NCBI GenBank assembly: GCA_032622095.1
Contig: CP136065.1
Coordinates: 60,757,094 to 60,821,093 of the forward strand
Reading direction: 5' to 3'
Source: Siphonodentalium dalli
Lineage: Eukaryota > Mollusca > Scaphopoda > Gadilida > Siphonodentaliidae
DNA length: 64,000 bases
The position numbers and the translations under genes were made by a program. A model generated the notes under the pieces. It saw only the letters and a program-made list of their open reading frames with translations, ran no database searches and was not told the DNA's origin. Shown in pieces: positions 35,004 through 47,059 of the stretch; the stretch's first letter is position 1; each line of letters begins with the position of its first letter.

Positions 35004-35479
35004 TAGCTCTTGCGACGTTACCCCGTTGCCGTGCATCAAGCCCAGATATGACGAAATAGTTGGACCACATTTTGGCGACATGACCTCTAATTGTCAATTC
35101 CAATTAATATCAGAGTCAATGTCCAGTGGTATCTTTACGACAAGACGCTTTTATGACCGGCATAGGAGAAATTGGTTTAGACTTGTATCAGCGTTCCACG
35201 GGTTATATCAACGAGCTGTTTTTTTTATAAACATTATAAAAATATGGTTTGTTCAATATAGAGATATCGAAGCCATGGTTTGTTCGGTCCACGCTGACCG
35301 TGCATGGTTGCGAGTGTTTGCGAGTATCGCCGCCAGTTCTGATTAAAATCAGACTCAAACGAGTTAGTGAGTCTGAAGACAATATGTGGGTTTTCCATTA
35401 CCACCAGCAAGCATTACCTCAGTGACAGCCAATCACAACATCAGTAAACACCAAATTCGCGTGTCAGTAAAGCTATGCA

Positions 35480-35830
35480 CATATATATTATATAAGAGTA
35501 GGATATGTATGTCCGTCGGTCTATCCGGATTTTTCTCCCAGACACCTGGAACGATTTCAACCAAATTTAGTGTGGTGACTCGGGTGATCCTGACGGAGGT
35601 CATAACGGCGTTTATTTTTCAAAAGTTTGATTTAAAAAATTGATTAAATAAATACAAAAATATATATATTAGCTCACTATGCGCTTATTTCAGAATCAAT
35701 TAAGTTGAATATGAACCTATGCGAATATTTAGCCCTTAACGCGTAAAGGGGCCGCATGCCTATTTATGCAGGGGTCACAGGCCCCTCCGACGCTGGATAA
35801 AGGTTCCAGAAGGGAACCTGTTTCAGCTAG
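35480..35830 (+). mobile_element. Third-family Helitron 3' end
   Basis: The hairpin AGGTTCC-AGAA-GGGAACCT (35801-35819) is followed by seven bases, then CTAG (35827-35830) and T, the Helitron 3' signature. A second hairpin (AGGGG...CCCCT) is just upstream. The internal text (ACCTGGAACGATTTCAACC) is of the same style as the other Helitrons. The 5' end was not located, so the start is approximate. Confidence 0.55.
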
Positions 35831-35992
35831 TTAAACAATAAAAGAGTATGCGAAAAAGTCCAGAATATACCAATAATACCAGCAAGGAGAATAGAAGTTA
35901 GTATTCCAAGAATTGCAACACTTGACACGAGTTTGAAGTGCCGGATAAAATGAAACCAAAAGTAGATCGTAAAACTCTTTGTGTGCTGTGAC

Positions 35993-36924
35993 CAGAGGCG
36001 GACTGGCCGATCGGGAGACCGGGAAATTTCCCGATGGGCCGGAGGCTGGAAAAATTCGGATTCCACGTGATTTTCTATCAAGCGAGAATCCGAGGGGGTT
36101 TTTTTACGGTCTGGGGGGGGGGGGGTATATGTGGTTGGGCCGCCCAACCACAACTTGGGCCGCAAATGAAACCGACGTGGGCCGCCACATGTGTTGTTTA
36201 ACCAGCCGTGTATCCAATAAGATGGTACTCTTCTCACATAAATTCATGAGGGCAGAGGCGGACTGCATGGCCGATCGGCAGACCGGGAAAATTCCGGACG
36301 TGGGCCGCCACATGTGTTGTTTAACCAGCCGAATTGGCTAATCGTAATTTTGACATTAAATGAACTTGTCGGCATCATATAACACCACGTGAAGACCCCA
36401 TTAATCTCGAGATTTTAACGGTAACTCCCAGCAGTAAATCCCAAAAAAATTCTTACGCACCCCTCCCCCAATTGAAATTTACAAGAAAATAGGAACGCTT
36501 CAGTTGATGCCAGTCTAGTTTATCGGATTCGAGATTTTCTTGTATAGTTTTCAAAATGTTCTCACCCCGGGCCGAACAACCATGAACAGCCCGGTGTGTC
36601 CTGGTCTCTTGTCCGTAGCCGTGTGCATTTATCTGGAGTTAGACCGCTAGATGTTAGATTTTATGCAATTTTTCAGGTACAAATATCTGAATGGTCTCAT
36701 ACCGGTAATATATAGAACCATGGTTTATGAATATATAGGATATTAGACCAGAGGTGCAAATGGAATTATGCAAAAACATGTATTTGGTCTGATTCTGATT
36801 CAAGGGGGGGGGGGGGGTGCAGTTGGAATTTTCCAAGGTGGACTGTGGACGCCCCCCCCCCCAAACAGATGGGCCGGTATTATATTAATTTCCCGGGCCG
36901 GTTTCTTGGCCCAGTCCGCCTCTG
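35993..36924. mobile_element. Non-autonomous hAT element, 932 bp
   Basis: The ends are CAGAGGCGGACTGGCC... and ...GGCCCAGTCCGCCTCTG, flanked by a perfect 8-bp duplication GCTGTGAC (35985-35992 and 36925-36932), the hAT hallmark. A second internal copy of the end region (CAGAGGCGGACTGCATGGCC, from about 36253) and repeated GTGGGCCGCCACATGTGTTG blocks (36178, 36300) show internal duplication. It has poly(G) and poly(C) runs at about 36113, 36795 and 36853. No transposase. Confidence 0.87.
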
Positions 36925-37115
36925 GCTGTGACGTCATACTGAATGGATTGCATGCAGAAGTTATTTATAGCGACGGTAACGTGCACACAGCTGTTATCAT
37001 CAGATTCAGTAACGCTGCTACCAAATCGTCTGGAGTGAATAATCCTGTCACATGTTGGTCGCTTCTTCTTTACGGCGATGCACAGCCTATGGAATACTAT
37101 CAGGGCCACTTCCTA

Positions 37116-37296
37116 ATGGCGCTTTCGGTGCGCGCCGAAAGCGACAAAACGTGCGCCATTAGTAACGCGCCGAAAGCGACAAAATGTGCGATATTAACGG
37201 CGCACTTTTTGTCGCTTTCGGCGCCCGCCGAAACATGCGCTAATGGTGCACTTGTTGTCGATTTCGGTGCGCGCCGAAAGCGACAAAAAGTGCGCC
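37116..37296. repeat. CpG-rich nested palindrome of GCGCCGAAAGCGACAAAA units
   Basis: Five copies, in both orientations, of a ~20-bp unit around CGCCGAAAGCGACAAAA, with intervening GTGCGCCATTA/TAATGGCGC-type inverted pairs. This allows several alternative hairpins. It is strikingly GC- and CpG-rich against an AT-rich background. Confidence 0.8.
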
Positions 37297-37483
37297 GTAA
37301 TATGTCTTTAAAGGGAGATGTGAGTTAATTATACTATATTACAATATATATATATTGCATGCTGGTGTACTGTTACCGCGGCATTGTGGCATGCTGGGAG
37401 GAATTTTTTGGCTATATTATTTGCATGACTTATTCAAAATGTCTGCCATAATTGCTCGCTGGAGTGAGGGATAGACACCTTTC

Positions 37484-37659
37484 TGATATTTATGTTCCCC
37501 ATACTTCTTGTTGGTTTGATTGGGTGCGGATATTTATGTTCCCCATACTTCTTGTTGGTTTGATTGGGTGCGGATATTTATGTTCCCCATACTTCTTGTT
37601 GGTTTGATTGGGTGCGGATAGTTATGTTCCACATACTTCTTGTTGGTTTGATTGGGTGC
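37484..37659. repeat. 44-bp minisatellite, four copies
   Basis: Four head-to-tail 44-bp units starting GATATTTATGTTCCCCATAC; the first three are nearly identical and the fourth has a few changes. Confidence 0.92.
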
Positions 37660-38339
37660 TGACTCGTGTAATGTATTTTCTTACCCGGTGGAATATAGTT
37701 CATCCAACGACACGAGCAGTACATTTAAGTGAATTTATTATATAGAGGATAATCGTATAAGCATAACAGTCAATTACTATAAGTTGTACTTCTACAGATC
37801 AAAGTGAGTTGGTGTTATATTTGATAGTTTCACGCAACTGGTTGAAAAAATGCACGATTGCATTAAAATGGCTGCCAGAGTTCAGCACTTAAAAAAACAA
37901 GTCATCTTGCCATCATAGCTACAATATCTTTCCCTTCCCATCAATAAGACATTTTTTGTGAAATCACAACGTGTGTAATTGATCATAGTGGTTTCATTGC
38001 AGGATAGTATCATGTGGATATATTAACATAGTACTAACATTTTCCGATTTGTAGATTGTGAACATTTACTAAATTAATTTTCATGATACCAGCTTCTTAT
38101 CCAAATTACATCATCCAATTCTGTTTGATACCGATGAGCTGGTCGCTGCTTGTGCGTAAGTTATTAATGTTGTATTATCACGATGCTACCAAAATGTCAT
38201 GATGATGGATCCGTGATGGAATATAGTCACAGTGTATATACCCTGCAAACAACTTATCGGAAGTAGCTCTCGCCGAAGCGAGACAATCTATTTTTGGATC
38301 AAGATATTGCAGAATAACAAAACAACAACATAAAACAAG

Positions 38340-40585
38340 TGTTCTGACTGGATAGACGGATTACCAACAACTATAGAAGTAAGTTCATGGATATACTGTA
38401 CATACACAGTTGCCGATCGCAAGTGGGCTGCATTTGAGCATACGACTCTTTTTGTAGATAAAAACGGCCTTTGATCACTTCAGAAAATAATTTTCTCACA
38501 AAAGTTCCCTCTTCAAATGTCATTTAAACACATATACACATCTGTCGGAAATCCTACTATATTGCAACGGAAAGACCATCATGTTTGCAGTATTTTTGGT
38601 ATTACCTTGGCTTTGGTGTGTTCACAATAAGAAAGTAGAGAGTATCTATTTGGACACCCCACTCGTCAGCCACTGTACGTCTAGTTGATTACGTTGCTAG
38701 TCACTTGTTGTCGAAATATGTTCGTCAAGTTGTGATGATGGGATGTGTGTGCAAAGACGAAACCATGAACTATAGGTTTCAATAGCAGACATGTTTCATC
38801 TCCCGATGGTCATTAGTAACCTTCATCATTCATAGTACTTCTCAAGGTTTCCGGTGACTCAAGAGATGAAACTCAATCTTTTCAATATAAGTACCAAAAG
38901 CATTTCAAATAATATAATATTGGGGAATTAAACTTGACGCAAAACAGAAAAACACAAGGCTTGAATTGTCGATCTCAGTGAAGTGATTTGTTGACTTAAG
39001 CGATAGGAAACTGAAATATACATGTACAACAAAAATCGACATCTCATGCCATGTCATCTCTCTTAAAGTGGGTCCTTCCCGTACATAACATCCTTTTTTT
39101 TCAGATCGATATTATGATCACACATAAGCCATATTTAGGCACAGTGAACCATAAACTACTGTCTGTCTTTGATTTTCCAGTTAATGAACGTTGACAATTG
39201 TGATATTGTCGGTCCCAATTGTGACATGGTGTGTCCTATCCAGACTTAACTCAGCCAAGTCTACTTACATGGTTATATGTGGGTTTATTGGAGACACTGT
39301 CAAAAATCGTTAGATACTTGGCTTTTATATAGTACGAGTAACGATGTTTTGCCTTTAATTTGCTATTTTGTAAACAATATTTGCTGGAAGTTTTATTCGA
39401 AATGTTGTAGGGTAATTTATAATTTCGAGTAAAAATGCCAACAATTGTTTTTTTTTTTACAAATGTTTTTATTTTAAAAGATATCAAAATCGCCCATGTT
39501 TTGTCTTAAATTTGGGCATAAATAAATAGTTCTGAACGTTTCCAGGGACTTGGTAATATGGGAGCACTATCTACACCCAACCTCCATTATTTTGGGGGTC
39601 TAAATGCTGCTTGGTTAAAAATATGGAGACTCCTATTTCAGTTGCTATATGCATACTTGACAATATATTATGTCAAGTATCGGTTGAAAGCTGATGTTTT
39701 CGACTGAAATACAGCCCACATTTGGAAATTTTCAAAATGAAAATAGATCGATTTTCCAATGGAAAGGGGGTGTGTAAACCATTTTCTCCAATCGTTTGCC
39801 TGTGCGTCCCTGTCGGAAACTTCCAACCCAAGAGGTGCAACTCGAAGCGCACACTTGTTGGACTTTTCGGAACTCAGCCGATATAGTGATACCCATAGAG
39901 GCACTCCCAGTCACGACCCCTTCACCACATCAAAGCACACATAAGGTAATGGTGCACATGTGTACTGTAGTTTTTGTCAGTAAAAGTATACACAATTTCA
40001 TCACATAATATAACATATATAGCCCCCCCCCCCAATACAGTTTTTCTAATGCGCAGTCGAATAAAACTCACTAAATAAGAATACCTTGTTTGATTCAGAC
40101 AGAGTATATAAATTCAATGACGTGACATTTCGAAGACATATTCATGTTTAAATAGGTCGAGAGGACCATATCATTTCTGTACGATTCCTGTACAACGTCG
40201 CGACATGTGACAGTCGTCGTACACGACTATATAGGCGTACATAGACTGGTGAGTGTAATGTCCAAATAAATAGTCTCTACCTTCCTATTGTGAACATACC
40301 TGAGTCCAGATAATGTCAATATAAGCTGCAAACATAACGGCCTTTCCGTTTCAATATAATGGGATTTCTGACAGATGCTGTATAATTATGTGTCAAAATG
40401 ACATTTGAAGAGGGCGTTTTTTGCGAAAAATTATTTTCTGAAGTGATCAAAGGTCGTTTTTAGCTACAGAAAGAGTCGTTCGCTCAAAGCGAGCCCGCTT
40501 GCAATCGACAAATGTGTATGTACAATATATGTTTACGTTTTTAGTTGTTGAAAATCCGTCTACCCAGTCATAAAACTAGTTCTAT
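38340..40585. mobile_element. Element with ~280-bp inverted ends
   Basis: 38340-38620 is the complement of about 40310-40585 with moderate divergence. Shared blocks include TTGATCACTTCAGAAAATAA and CCTCTTCAAATGTCATTT. The interior 38621-40309 has no recognised gene; its frames near 39668-40008 lack known domains. There is a poly(C) run at 40024-40034. It was probably a DNA transposon derivative. Confidence 0.7.
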
Positions 40586-40901
40586 ATGTTGTTGAATTTG
40601 TTATCGTATCGTATGCCAGGGTCATAGCGCGTACACCACGGGATGATACGCTCATAATATCACAAGCAACATGCTGGTCGCGAACATATAAGCTGATGGT
40701 TTCTTGTACTCGTTTTTTTCTGCGCACGTGTATAGCGCAATATCCCATCTGCTCAAACACATCCCGATCTTCAGACCTCGTATCAGAATTATGTCCTGTT
40801 TCATGGAATGTCATCCCGCTTCACTACTACTTGTTGACTCATATCTATCCTGTGGTCAAATATTCCACCAAGAGCCTATATATATATAATTTGTTGATAA
40901 A

Positions 40902-40907
40902 TTTAAT
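40902..40907 (-). terminator. Possible poly(A) signal ATTAAA of the P450 gene
   Basis: ATTAAA on the - strand lies about 50 bases past the P450 stop codon. It is a common variant signal, but no independent support exists. Confidence 0.35.
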
Positions 40908-40954
40908 TGGTAGATGTTGGCAAATACTGTTTACAATTTGGAACGAGGTTAAGC

Positions 40955-41029
40955 CTATCTTTTTTCGAGACGTATCCAAGAACCATCTTTAATCGATAGC
41001 AGTCCAATTTTAGACAATACCGGGTTTTC
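40955..41029 (-). CDS. CYP3-like cytochrome P450, last exon
   Basis: 75 bp, acceptor CTTCCAG then GAA at phase 0, ending in TAG at 40955-40957. It encodes 24 residues (ENPVLSKIGLLSIKDGSWIR followed by LEKR), the expected C-terminal beta-strand segment of clan 3 P450s after the heme-binding region. The phase agrees with the donor of the 41820 exon. Confidence 0.85.
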   Translation of the reverse strand, partial: ENPVLSKIGLLSIKDGSWIRLEKR

Positions 41030-41819
41030 CTGGAAGACAAGAAAAGTTAGACAATCACAAAACACTCCATGTTGTCACGCAATGGCCGCTTATATCTACG
41101 ACATTGCACGTTGTACGTTGGCAGAGATTCGTCAAACAAGACTAACCACGTAAGGAAAAGGATGAGGACAATAAGAAAATTACGACGTTGAAGGAAGTGG
41201 AGTGGTCGATGACAATGGTGATGATGATGGTGGAGTAGTAGGAGGAGAAGAAGAAAATGGAGTAGGGTGACGACGACGATGATGATGGCAATTGGTGCTA
41301 TTTATTAAGTTCGCATGCGCTATGAATTACGTTCGAAGAGAAGTGTGTCCATGAATTTGCAACTGCCTCACATAATATAACAGGTCACAAGACCTTCCGT
41401 ATGACTTGTACAATGGGCGTACATACATATCCCAATTTGAACGATATTTTGTTAGCGTGTTTCAAGTTGCTTCCATGCAAAATGGAAGCAAGATTTTTCC
41501 TGTGCGCGACGTCACGTGGCGTGATTTCAACATTATGAATTCAAGCTCCATTTGAAGCGTGAAAGCATGGATGAGTGTAAAGGGGAGAAACGAGTGTAAC
41601 TATGTTTAATACCAAAGGAGATTACACGTTTTGGACGTTCTGTCATATGGCGGATATGTATAAAGTAATTTTAAAAGAGATAATTTCTATATTCTTCTCT
41701 GAAGATGATACTCCATACAAACCACGACAATTAGAATGCGTCATGGACATGGTCATGAAGCAAACCATATATTGAAATCGGCACCAATATAATAAATATA
41801 GGCATATAATACTCCGTAC
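41030..41819 (-). other. P450 last intron
   Basis: 790 bp. A purine-rich, GATGAT/GGAGAA low-complexity stretch is at 41160-41290. No other feature. Confidence 0.6.
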
Positions 41820-41982
41820 TTGTGTCCTTGGGCATTTTACAGGTCTGAACTTCTGCAACACTGCCGTGAGCCCCATCTTCAGTTCCAGCAATGCCAATCT
41901 CATTCCTATGCAGTTTCGTGGCCCATAACCGAAAGGCATGTAGTGGAATGGATTCCGCTGAGCATTTTTCTCTGGAGTGAAC
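41820..41982 (-). CDS. CYP3-like cytochrome P450, heme-binding exon
   Basis: 163 bp, acceptor TATGTAG before it and donor CAA|GTACGG after it. It encodes 54 residues starting FTPEK and including the heme loop FGYGPRNCIG. The heme-ligand Cys codon is at 41910-41912. The FxxGxRxCxG consensus is intact, followed by the L-helix (MRLALLELKMGL). P450 monooxygenases of clan 3 act in the ER membrane on lipophilic substrates, using electrons from P450 reductase. The substrate cannot be told from sequence. Confidence 0.95.
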
Positions 41983-42076
41983 CTACATAGACGAGAAATA
42001 TATCAGAATTCAATGTGTGCGCTACTTTCATCGTAATAACAAACATGTATTACACGTGCCCCCTGTCTCCCGGAGT

Positions 42077-42180
42077 TGCACACACACACCCTCACGCAAA
42101 CACACACACGCACGCACCCCCCCCCCCCACACACACACGCACACACACATACACACACGACGGGTTATATATATATATAT
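42077..42180. repeat. CA-rich microsatellite with poly(C) and TA run
   Basis: ACACACAC and CGCACGCAC tracts around a 13-base C run, then TATATATATATA. It lies in the P450 intron between 41983 and 42492. Confidence 0.9.
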
Positions 42181-42492
42181 AGATTCTGGTCTATTCTATT
42201 TTAACAAACTCTGTCCCATCAGCCACTCAAAATGAACCATATACATTATTAGACATCTTCGACAATGACAGTTCACTTTATTTTCATTGTGTGGCTTGTT
42301 TTTTTGTTTTGTTCCGAAAAGGCACGACCAATTTTGTTTACCTTTTCGACAATGTTAGATTATTCAAGAGGGTATCGTGGCTGAATAGTAAAATATCACT
42401 TTGAAGTAGTGAATTATACATATGAGATATCTTTCTTCAGATTTGAGCTCCATAAATTGTTTGAGTAAATTACAGATAATGTGCTTGCATAC

Positions 42493-42630
42493 CGATCGGG
42501 GTCGAACTTTTCTGGTTCTGGCCAGAATTCCGGGTTACGATGGATTGCAGCTACTGGCACGGCAACAATATCTCCTTTCTCGATTGTGATTCCGTTGACT
42601 GTTGTTGACGTTGTGCACGTGCGATCAAAA
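42493..42630 (-). CDS. CYP3-like cytochrome P450, exon with the meander/PERF-type motif
   Basis: 138 bp, acceptor ATTGCAG and donor CG|GTATGC, entering and leaving in phase 2. It encodes FDRTCTT...NGITIEKGD, then [19 protein letters not shown]. The last R plus the next exon's F form the FDPDRF (PERF-like) motif that stabilises the heme core. It contains the beta-strand 1-4 substrate-contact region typical of the family. Confidence 0.94.
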
Positions 42631-43981
42631 CTGCAATTAACAAATCAATGATATCCAATCATACAGCGAACATCAAAAGGAACAGCAAATTCAAACTGTT
42701 TCACATGAATGACCATCAGCAATCTTTGGACATTTTGAGTTATCAGTGTTTAACGGAAATGGAATTTCAACGTTGACAACCCCTCCAATGAAGAAAATGT
42801 AAATATAGCAATGTTTCTATGTGTGTATAAGTATGGACTCGTTCCTAGTGCTCAGCCTCCTCTACGCTCCTCTAAGGCGGGAGCGTTTCGTCGTGGAGTG
42901 GGACGGAACAGTGAATGGAGTGTCTGAGCCAGATCCGAGACTAGTATAAGTTTACAACCTGCGACAAGAAAGGATTTATGGTAAGAGGCTTTGCAAACTC
43001 ACACATATGGAGTCACTGATACGTTTAGTTATTCGCAGTCGTAAAATTCATGTGAGGCCAGGTGGGGCCAACAATATATTTCGCAAAAATAAGACGAATA
43101 TGATTATTGAACAACGGCAATGCATGGATTATCGTGCTTAGAGACATTTTCGCTTTGCATGATCTGAGTACCAGATTAAAGGGGTACTGTACGCCATTTT
43201 CAATAAATCCCCGGTTATTACAACGATCTAATATCGATAATATATAGAAAATTACGTAATTTTAGTCGAAGCGTTCAGGTTAATAGGTCATCTTAAAATC
43301 AAAGTTAATAATTTGAGTCATAAATTAAATTACGAATTTCCGTGTACAAGACGTAATCTCAAAATAATTCACGGATAATGGATTTGGCAACGCGTGGCAC
43401 ACATGATCGTGTAAAAAAAATATGTTGATACTCAAGCCACTCACTGACTAGTGACTATACAATGACTTAAATGAGTATGCATATAATATAACATTTATTT
43501 GATACATTTGCTTGAAAACTGTCCAAAAATTACTCGATAACGACAATTGGTAATATCGCATTCCGGCTAATCTGCCATCCGTATAACATTACTTCGTACT
43601 CAACAGACTTTCAAATATTGGAAATCTGGTTACCTTATTCTACGACTCAGAGACTATAGAAACCAAAAACAACATTTGAATACAGTATCCCTTTAAGAAC
43701 AAAGCGTGCAATAATCTTATATTGAGGATAGTTGTCCGAGGCATGATAAGTGTTGGCTGTATGATACAACATCACGATTTGACTGGTATGGGTATCTACA
43801 TCTAAATGAAGTTCTTAGTACATATATACCGAAGAAATTTATACCATATCCACTGTTTCGGTTAGAACATCACGCATAAGTTGAACATGCGCATAAATCG
43901 ATGACATAGTACCCTATCCATACTCGTAACCTATATCAGAGCATAGCGAAACCTCTCTACAGTATATATAGAAACACGTAC
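42631..43981 (-). other. P450 intron with a TTAA MITE
   Basis: Holds the MITE at 43180-43692 and a segment (42830-42945) that is inverted relative to 24840-24960. Nothing else coding. Confidence 0.6.
43180..43692. mobile_element. TTAA-flanked MITE (AGGGGTACTGT ends), copy 2
   Basis: TTAA lies at 43176-43179 and 43693-43696. The ends are AGGGGTACTGT and ACAGTATCCCT. It is the second copy of the family at 22978-23569, in the opposite orientation and about 80 bp shorter. Confidence 0.82.
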
Positions 43982-44073
43982 CGGCCGGCTGCGGGATACA
44001 TCCGCTGAACCTCCTGTATAACCTGGTCGAGAAAATTCAGTTCCGTCGTCTGCTCGTAAGTAATGGTTTCACT
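43982..44073 (-). CDS. CYP3-like cytochrome P450, K-helix exon
   Basis: 92 bp, acceptor TATTTCCAG and donor CG|GTACGT, starting phase 0 and ending phase 2. It encodes SETITYEQTTELNFLDQVIQ and then EVQRMYPAAG. E-V-Q-R is the invariant K-helix E-x-x-R, with the usual L/Y-P after it. Confidence 0.94.
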
Positions 44074-44221
44074 CTGGAAATAGAATGCGTTTTAATGATG
44101 TTTTCGCGTCGCCCAATACTCCAATGTTAATTCCAATATACCGCCCGGGAGCTTCCAATAATAAGCAACATTTGCCTGTTTCTGGTATGGTGTTACCAGG
44201 CTCTGTTCTGTCTATAATTAA

Positions 44222-44613
44222 CCCTTTACCCAACAGAACGGCCCTGTGCCAATGCATTCTCTTATATATGCGAGTCGACCATAGGTCGCCTCGCATATAT
44301 AAGAGAATGCATTGGCTTAACACATTAAAAATTATAAAATTGTTAAAGAATGTAAGACAAAATGGTAAAAAGTGTTAAAAAAAGATTTTTTTTAGGCCAA
44401 TGCATTCTCTTATATATGCGAGGCGACCTATGGTCGACTCGCATATATAAGAGAATGCATTGGCACAGGGTATAACTGTAACCATCACAATGTGGTCAAT
44501 GAGCCGGTTCCAATGATATCCATATTTGTATGGTTTTATTGAGACAGACCGAAGATATTTTAGGCTGTTGAAGCTTTATTTGGCCGGTTTTGGCCGTTTT
44601 GTTGGGTAAAGGG
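44222..44613. mobile_element. piggyBac-like MITE with two large hairpins, copy 1
   Basis: TTAA is at 44218-44221 and 44614-44617. The inverted ends are CCCTTTACCCAACA / TGTTGGGTAAAGGG, and CCC(T) ends with TTAA targets fit piggyBac. Inside are two near-perfect ~70-bp palindromes (44249-44316 and 44396-44463), each starting GCCAATGCATTCTCTTATAT and centred on a GTCGACCATAGGTCGCCTC-like loop. The two hairpins are inverted relative to each other. No ORF. Confidence 0.85.
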
Positions 44614-46901
44614 TTAAGTGATCTGTTAAAGTTAATTTGCACAATTATACCCGATTATGTTCTTCACGGGTGTTGGCCTACCCCGAAAGTGGCAAAATTA
44701 ACCGACTTACTAGACTGGGTCTTCCCCGCAAACGTTCACGCTCAAAAAGTCACTCACTATTCAGAACACAGCTTCAGGCCAATTGTTAGGTAACATATTT
44801 CACTTCTGATTATTCTGGAAACTTGCTCTTATACCAGTCGAGAAGAAATCACCACGGCTCTTGTGGTATCCTTCCGAGAAACACTCTCGTGCGATAACCA
44901 CGTCCCCGTTCCAAAACTGTGTGGCTCTATCTATAATACCACTATTAACGTTGGAGGGGTCAGGTTACTACGTTTTTAGATGTGTGTCTCTATCTATAAT
45001 ACCATTATTAACGTTGGAGGGGTGAGTTTACTACGATTTTAGATGTGTGGCTCTATCTATAATACCATTATTAACGTTGGAGGGGTGAGGTTACTACGTT
45101 TTTAGATGTATGGCTCTATCTATAATACCATTATTAACGTTGGAGGGGTGAGGTTACTACGTTTTTAGATGTGTGGCTCTATCTATAATACCATTATTAA
45201 CGTTGGAGGGGTCAGGTTACTACGTTTTTAGATGTGTGGCTCTATCTATAATACCATTATTAACGTTGGAGGGGTGAGGTTACTACGTTTTTAGATGTGT
45301 GGCTCTATCTATAATACCATTATTAACGTTGGAGGGGTTAGGTTACTACGTTTTTAGATGTTTGGCTCTATCTATAATACCATTATTAACGTTGGAGGGT
45401 CAGGTTACTACGTTTTTAGATGTGTGGCTCTATATATAATACCATTATTAACGTTGGAGGGGTGAGGTTACTACGTTTTAGATGTGTGGCTCTATCTATA
45501 ATACCATTATTAACGTTGGAGGGGTGAGGTTACTACGTTTTTAGATGTGTGGCTCTATCTATAATACCATTATTAACGTTGGAGGGTCAGGTTACTACGT
45601 TTTTAGATGTGTGGCTCTATCTATAATACCATTATTAACGTTGGAGGGTCAGGTTACTACGTTTTTATAGATGTTTGCAGCTTTCGACCAGGAACCAGTC
45701 TATTCAAGAAGAGATACTTATAGTGCCCGCAAATAAACAGACACGAGATTCGCAAAAACACTGACAGACGACATCTAGATAGGCTATTCATTTAATAAGC
45801 AGTTATATCAACTTTGAGACGAAAATCATTCATTAAAATGTACTTTTACTTCCATGAACTAGAAATTTAAACAAACAGTTGTTGTCGAATTTCGCGCGAT
45901 AGACTGGTCCTTGACTTTTTTCACCGAAAACTTGAAAACGCTATTGGCGGCTCGGTGGTATGGTGGTTTTATCCGCAAAAATCGGCATGATCGGAGTATG
46001 CGATATGTGCTTGACTATCCAATCGTACGCTGTTCAAACTTCGCACCAAGTTGCATGTGACCATATAGATAAAGGTCATTCGTACTGTGACGACTTCGTA
46101 TCATACAGGCGTTAAACGAATGGGAGGCCGTTTTCACATTTATTAAATAATTGTACTTACATGTGATGTGGGCAACAATCAATTATTATGATTGACCATT
46201 ACAAACACAATCCCCGTAATTATTATAGAATAGTCTTCATTGTGACTATCAGGTGACAATTTTATGATCATTCATTTGTCTTTTTTATTTTGGCGACAGA
46301 CCGGCTGAGCTGAATTTTCTCTTTTATATCAATAATATGCTACTAATCCATTTAATACATGTATGTCCAGACCTAACTGAGTAAATGCGAGAACATGTGA
46401 CTGATACTTTTAGCGAAGAACATAAATTTCGAGATGTGCTCGCAAGGGACATGCGAAACAAAATATTTTTTTGTTTATGCAGCCCATGCACTGCCGATAA
46501 TATTAGAACCAATTATAAACCATGGGGGGGGGAAATAACAGAAATGTTGACAAATTGAATTGTGCTTTAAACGCGCAATTGGGTTGAGATGCAAGTAATT
46601 GCCCTTTAAAAAGTGCAATTTTATTGCGTTTGAGCCTAATTGAATTGAATTTCGTTAAAGCGCAATTTGGTAGAGGTTCATTCGAGTAATTGCGCTTCAT
46701 CGTAATTGTATTACGCTAAAGCCAAATTATTAATAAATTTGAAAACTGCCTCCAATACAAACGAGTACCAGTCAACTTGTCATCAAATTATAGGGCAGCG
46801 CATATAGAACTGGCGCAGTCGCTTCATTGATTGGCTTGCACGCATGGCTGGGATAATAGTGTTATGTTTAAAGTCGATCAGGATTGAGAACATATATGTA
46901 C
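44614..46901 (-). other. Rest of the P450 intron upstream of the K-helix exon
   Basis: Contains the 62-bp minisatellite (44920-45673). Around 46540-46735 a loosely repeated AATTGCGCTTTA-type motif occurs in both orientations. No gene seen. Confidence 0.55.
44920..45673. repeat. 62-bp minisatellite, about 12 copies
   Basis: Head-to-tail units of 60-64 bp containing GGCTCTATCTATAATACCAT, TATTAACGTTGGAGGGGT and TTACTACGTTTTTAGATG. Copies differ by single bases and 1-3 bp indels. Confidence 0.95.
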
Positions 46902-47059
46902 CTTCCCAACAACACGATCCACTTCATCCAGAGCTTTATCAAGAGCATCCTGGTTCAATGCGAGCAGATAGAACACCATACTTAGTGTAGCTGCTGTGGT
47001 CTCAAATCCGGCCACGAAGAACAGGATTGACTGAGCAAAGATTTCGTCAATGTAGAGAC
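46902..47059 (-). CDS. CYP3-like cytochrome P450, I-helix exon
   Basis: 158 bp, acceptor TTTCAACAG and donor AAG|GTACAT, starting phase 1 and ending phase 0. It encodes the I-helix with FFVAGFETTAATLS. AGFETT is the (A/G)Gx(D/E)T(T/S) oxygen-activation motif. It continues with the J-helix region (LALNQDALDKALDEVDRVVG). Confidence 0.95.

Noticed and set aside
44920-45673. Regular repeats with spacing that could suggest a CRISPR array
   Set aside because: Contiguous minisatellite without unique spacers, in an intron of an animal gene.
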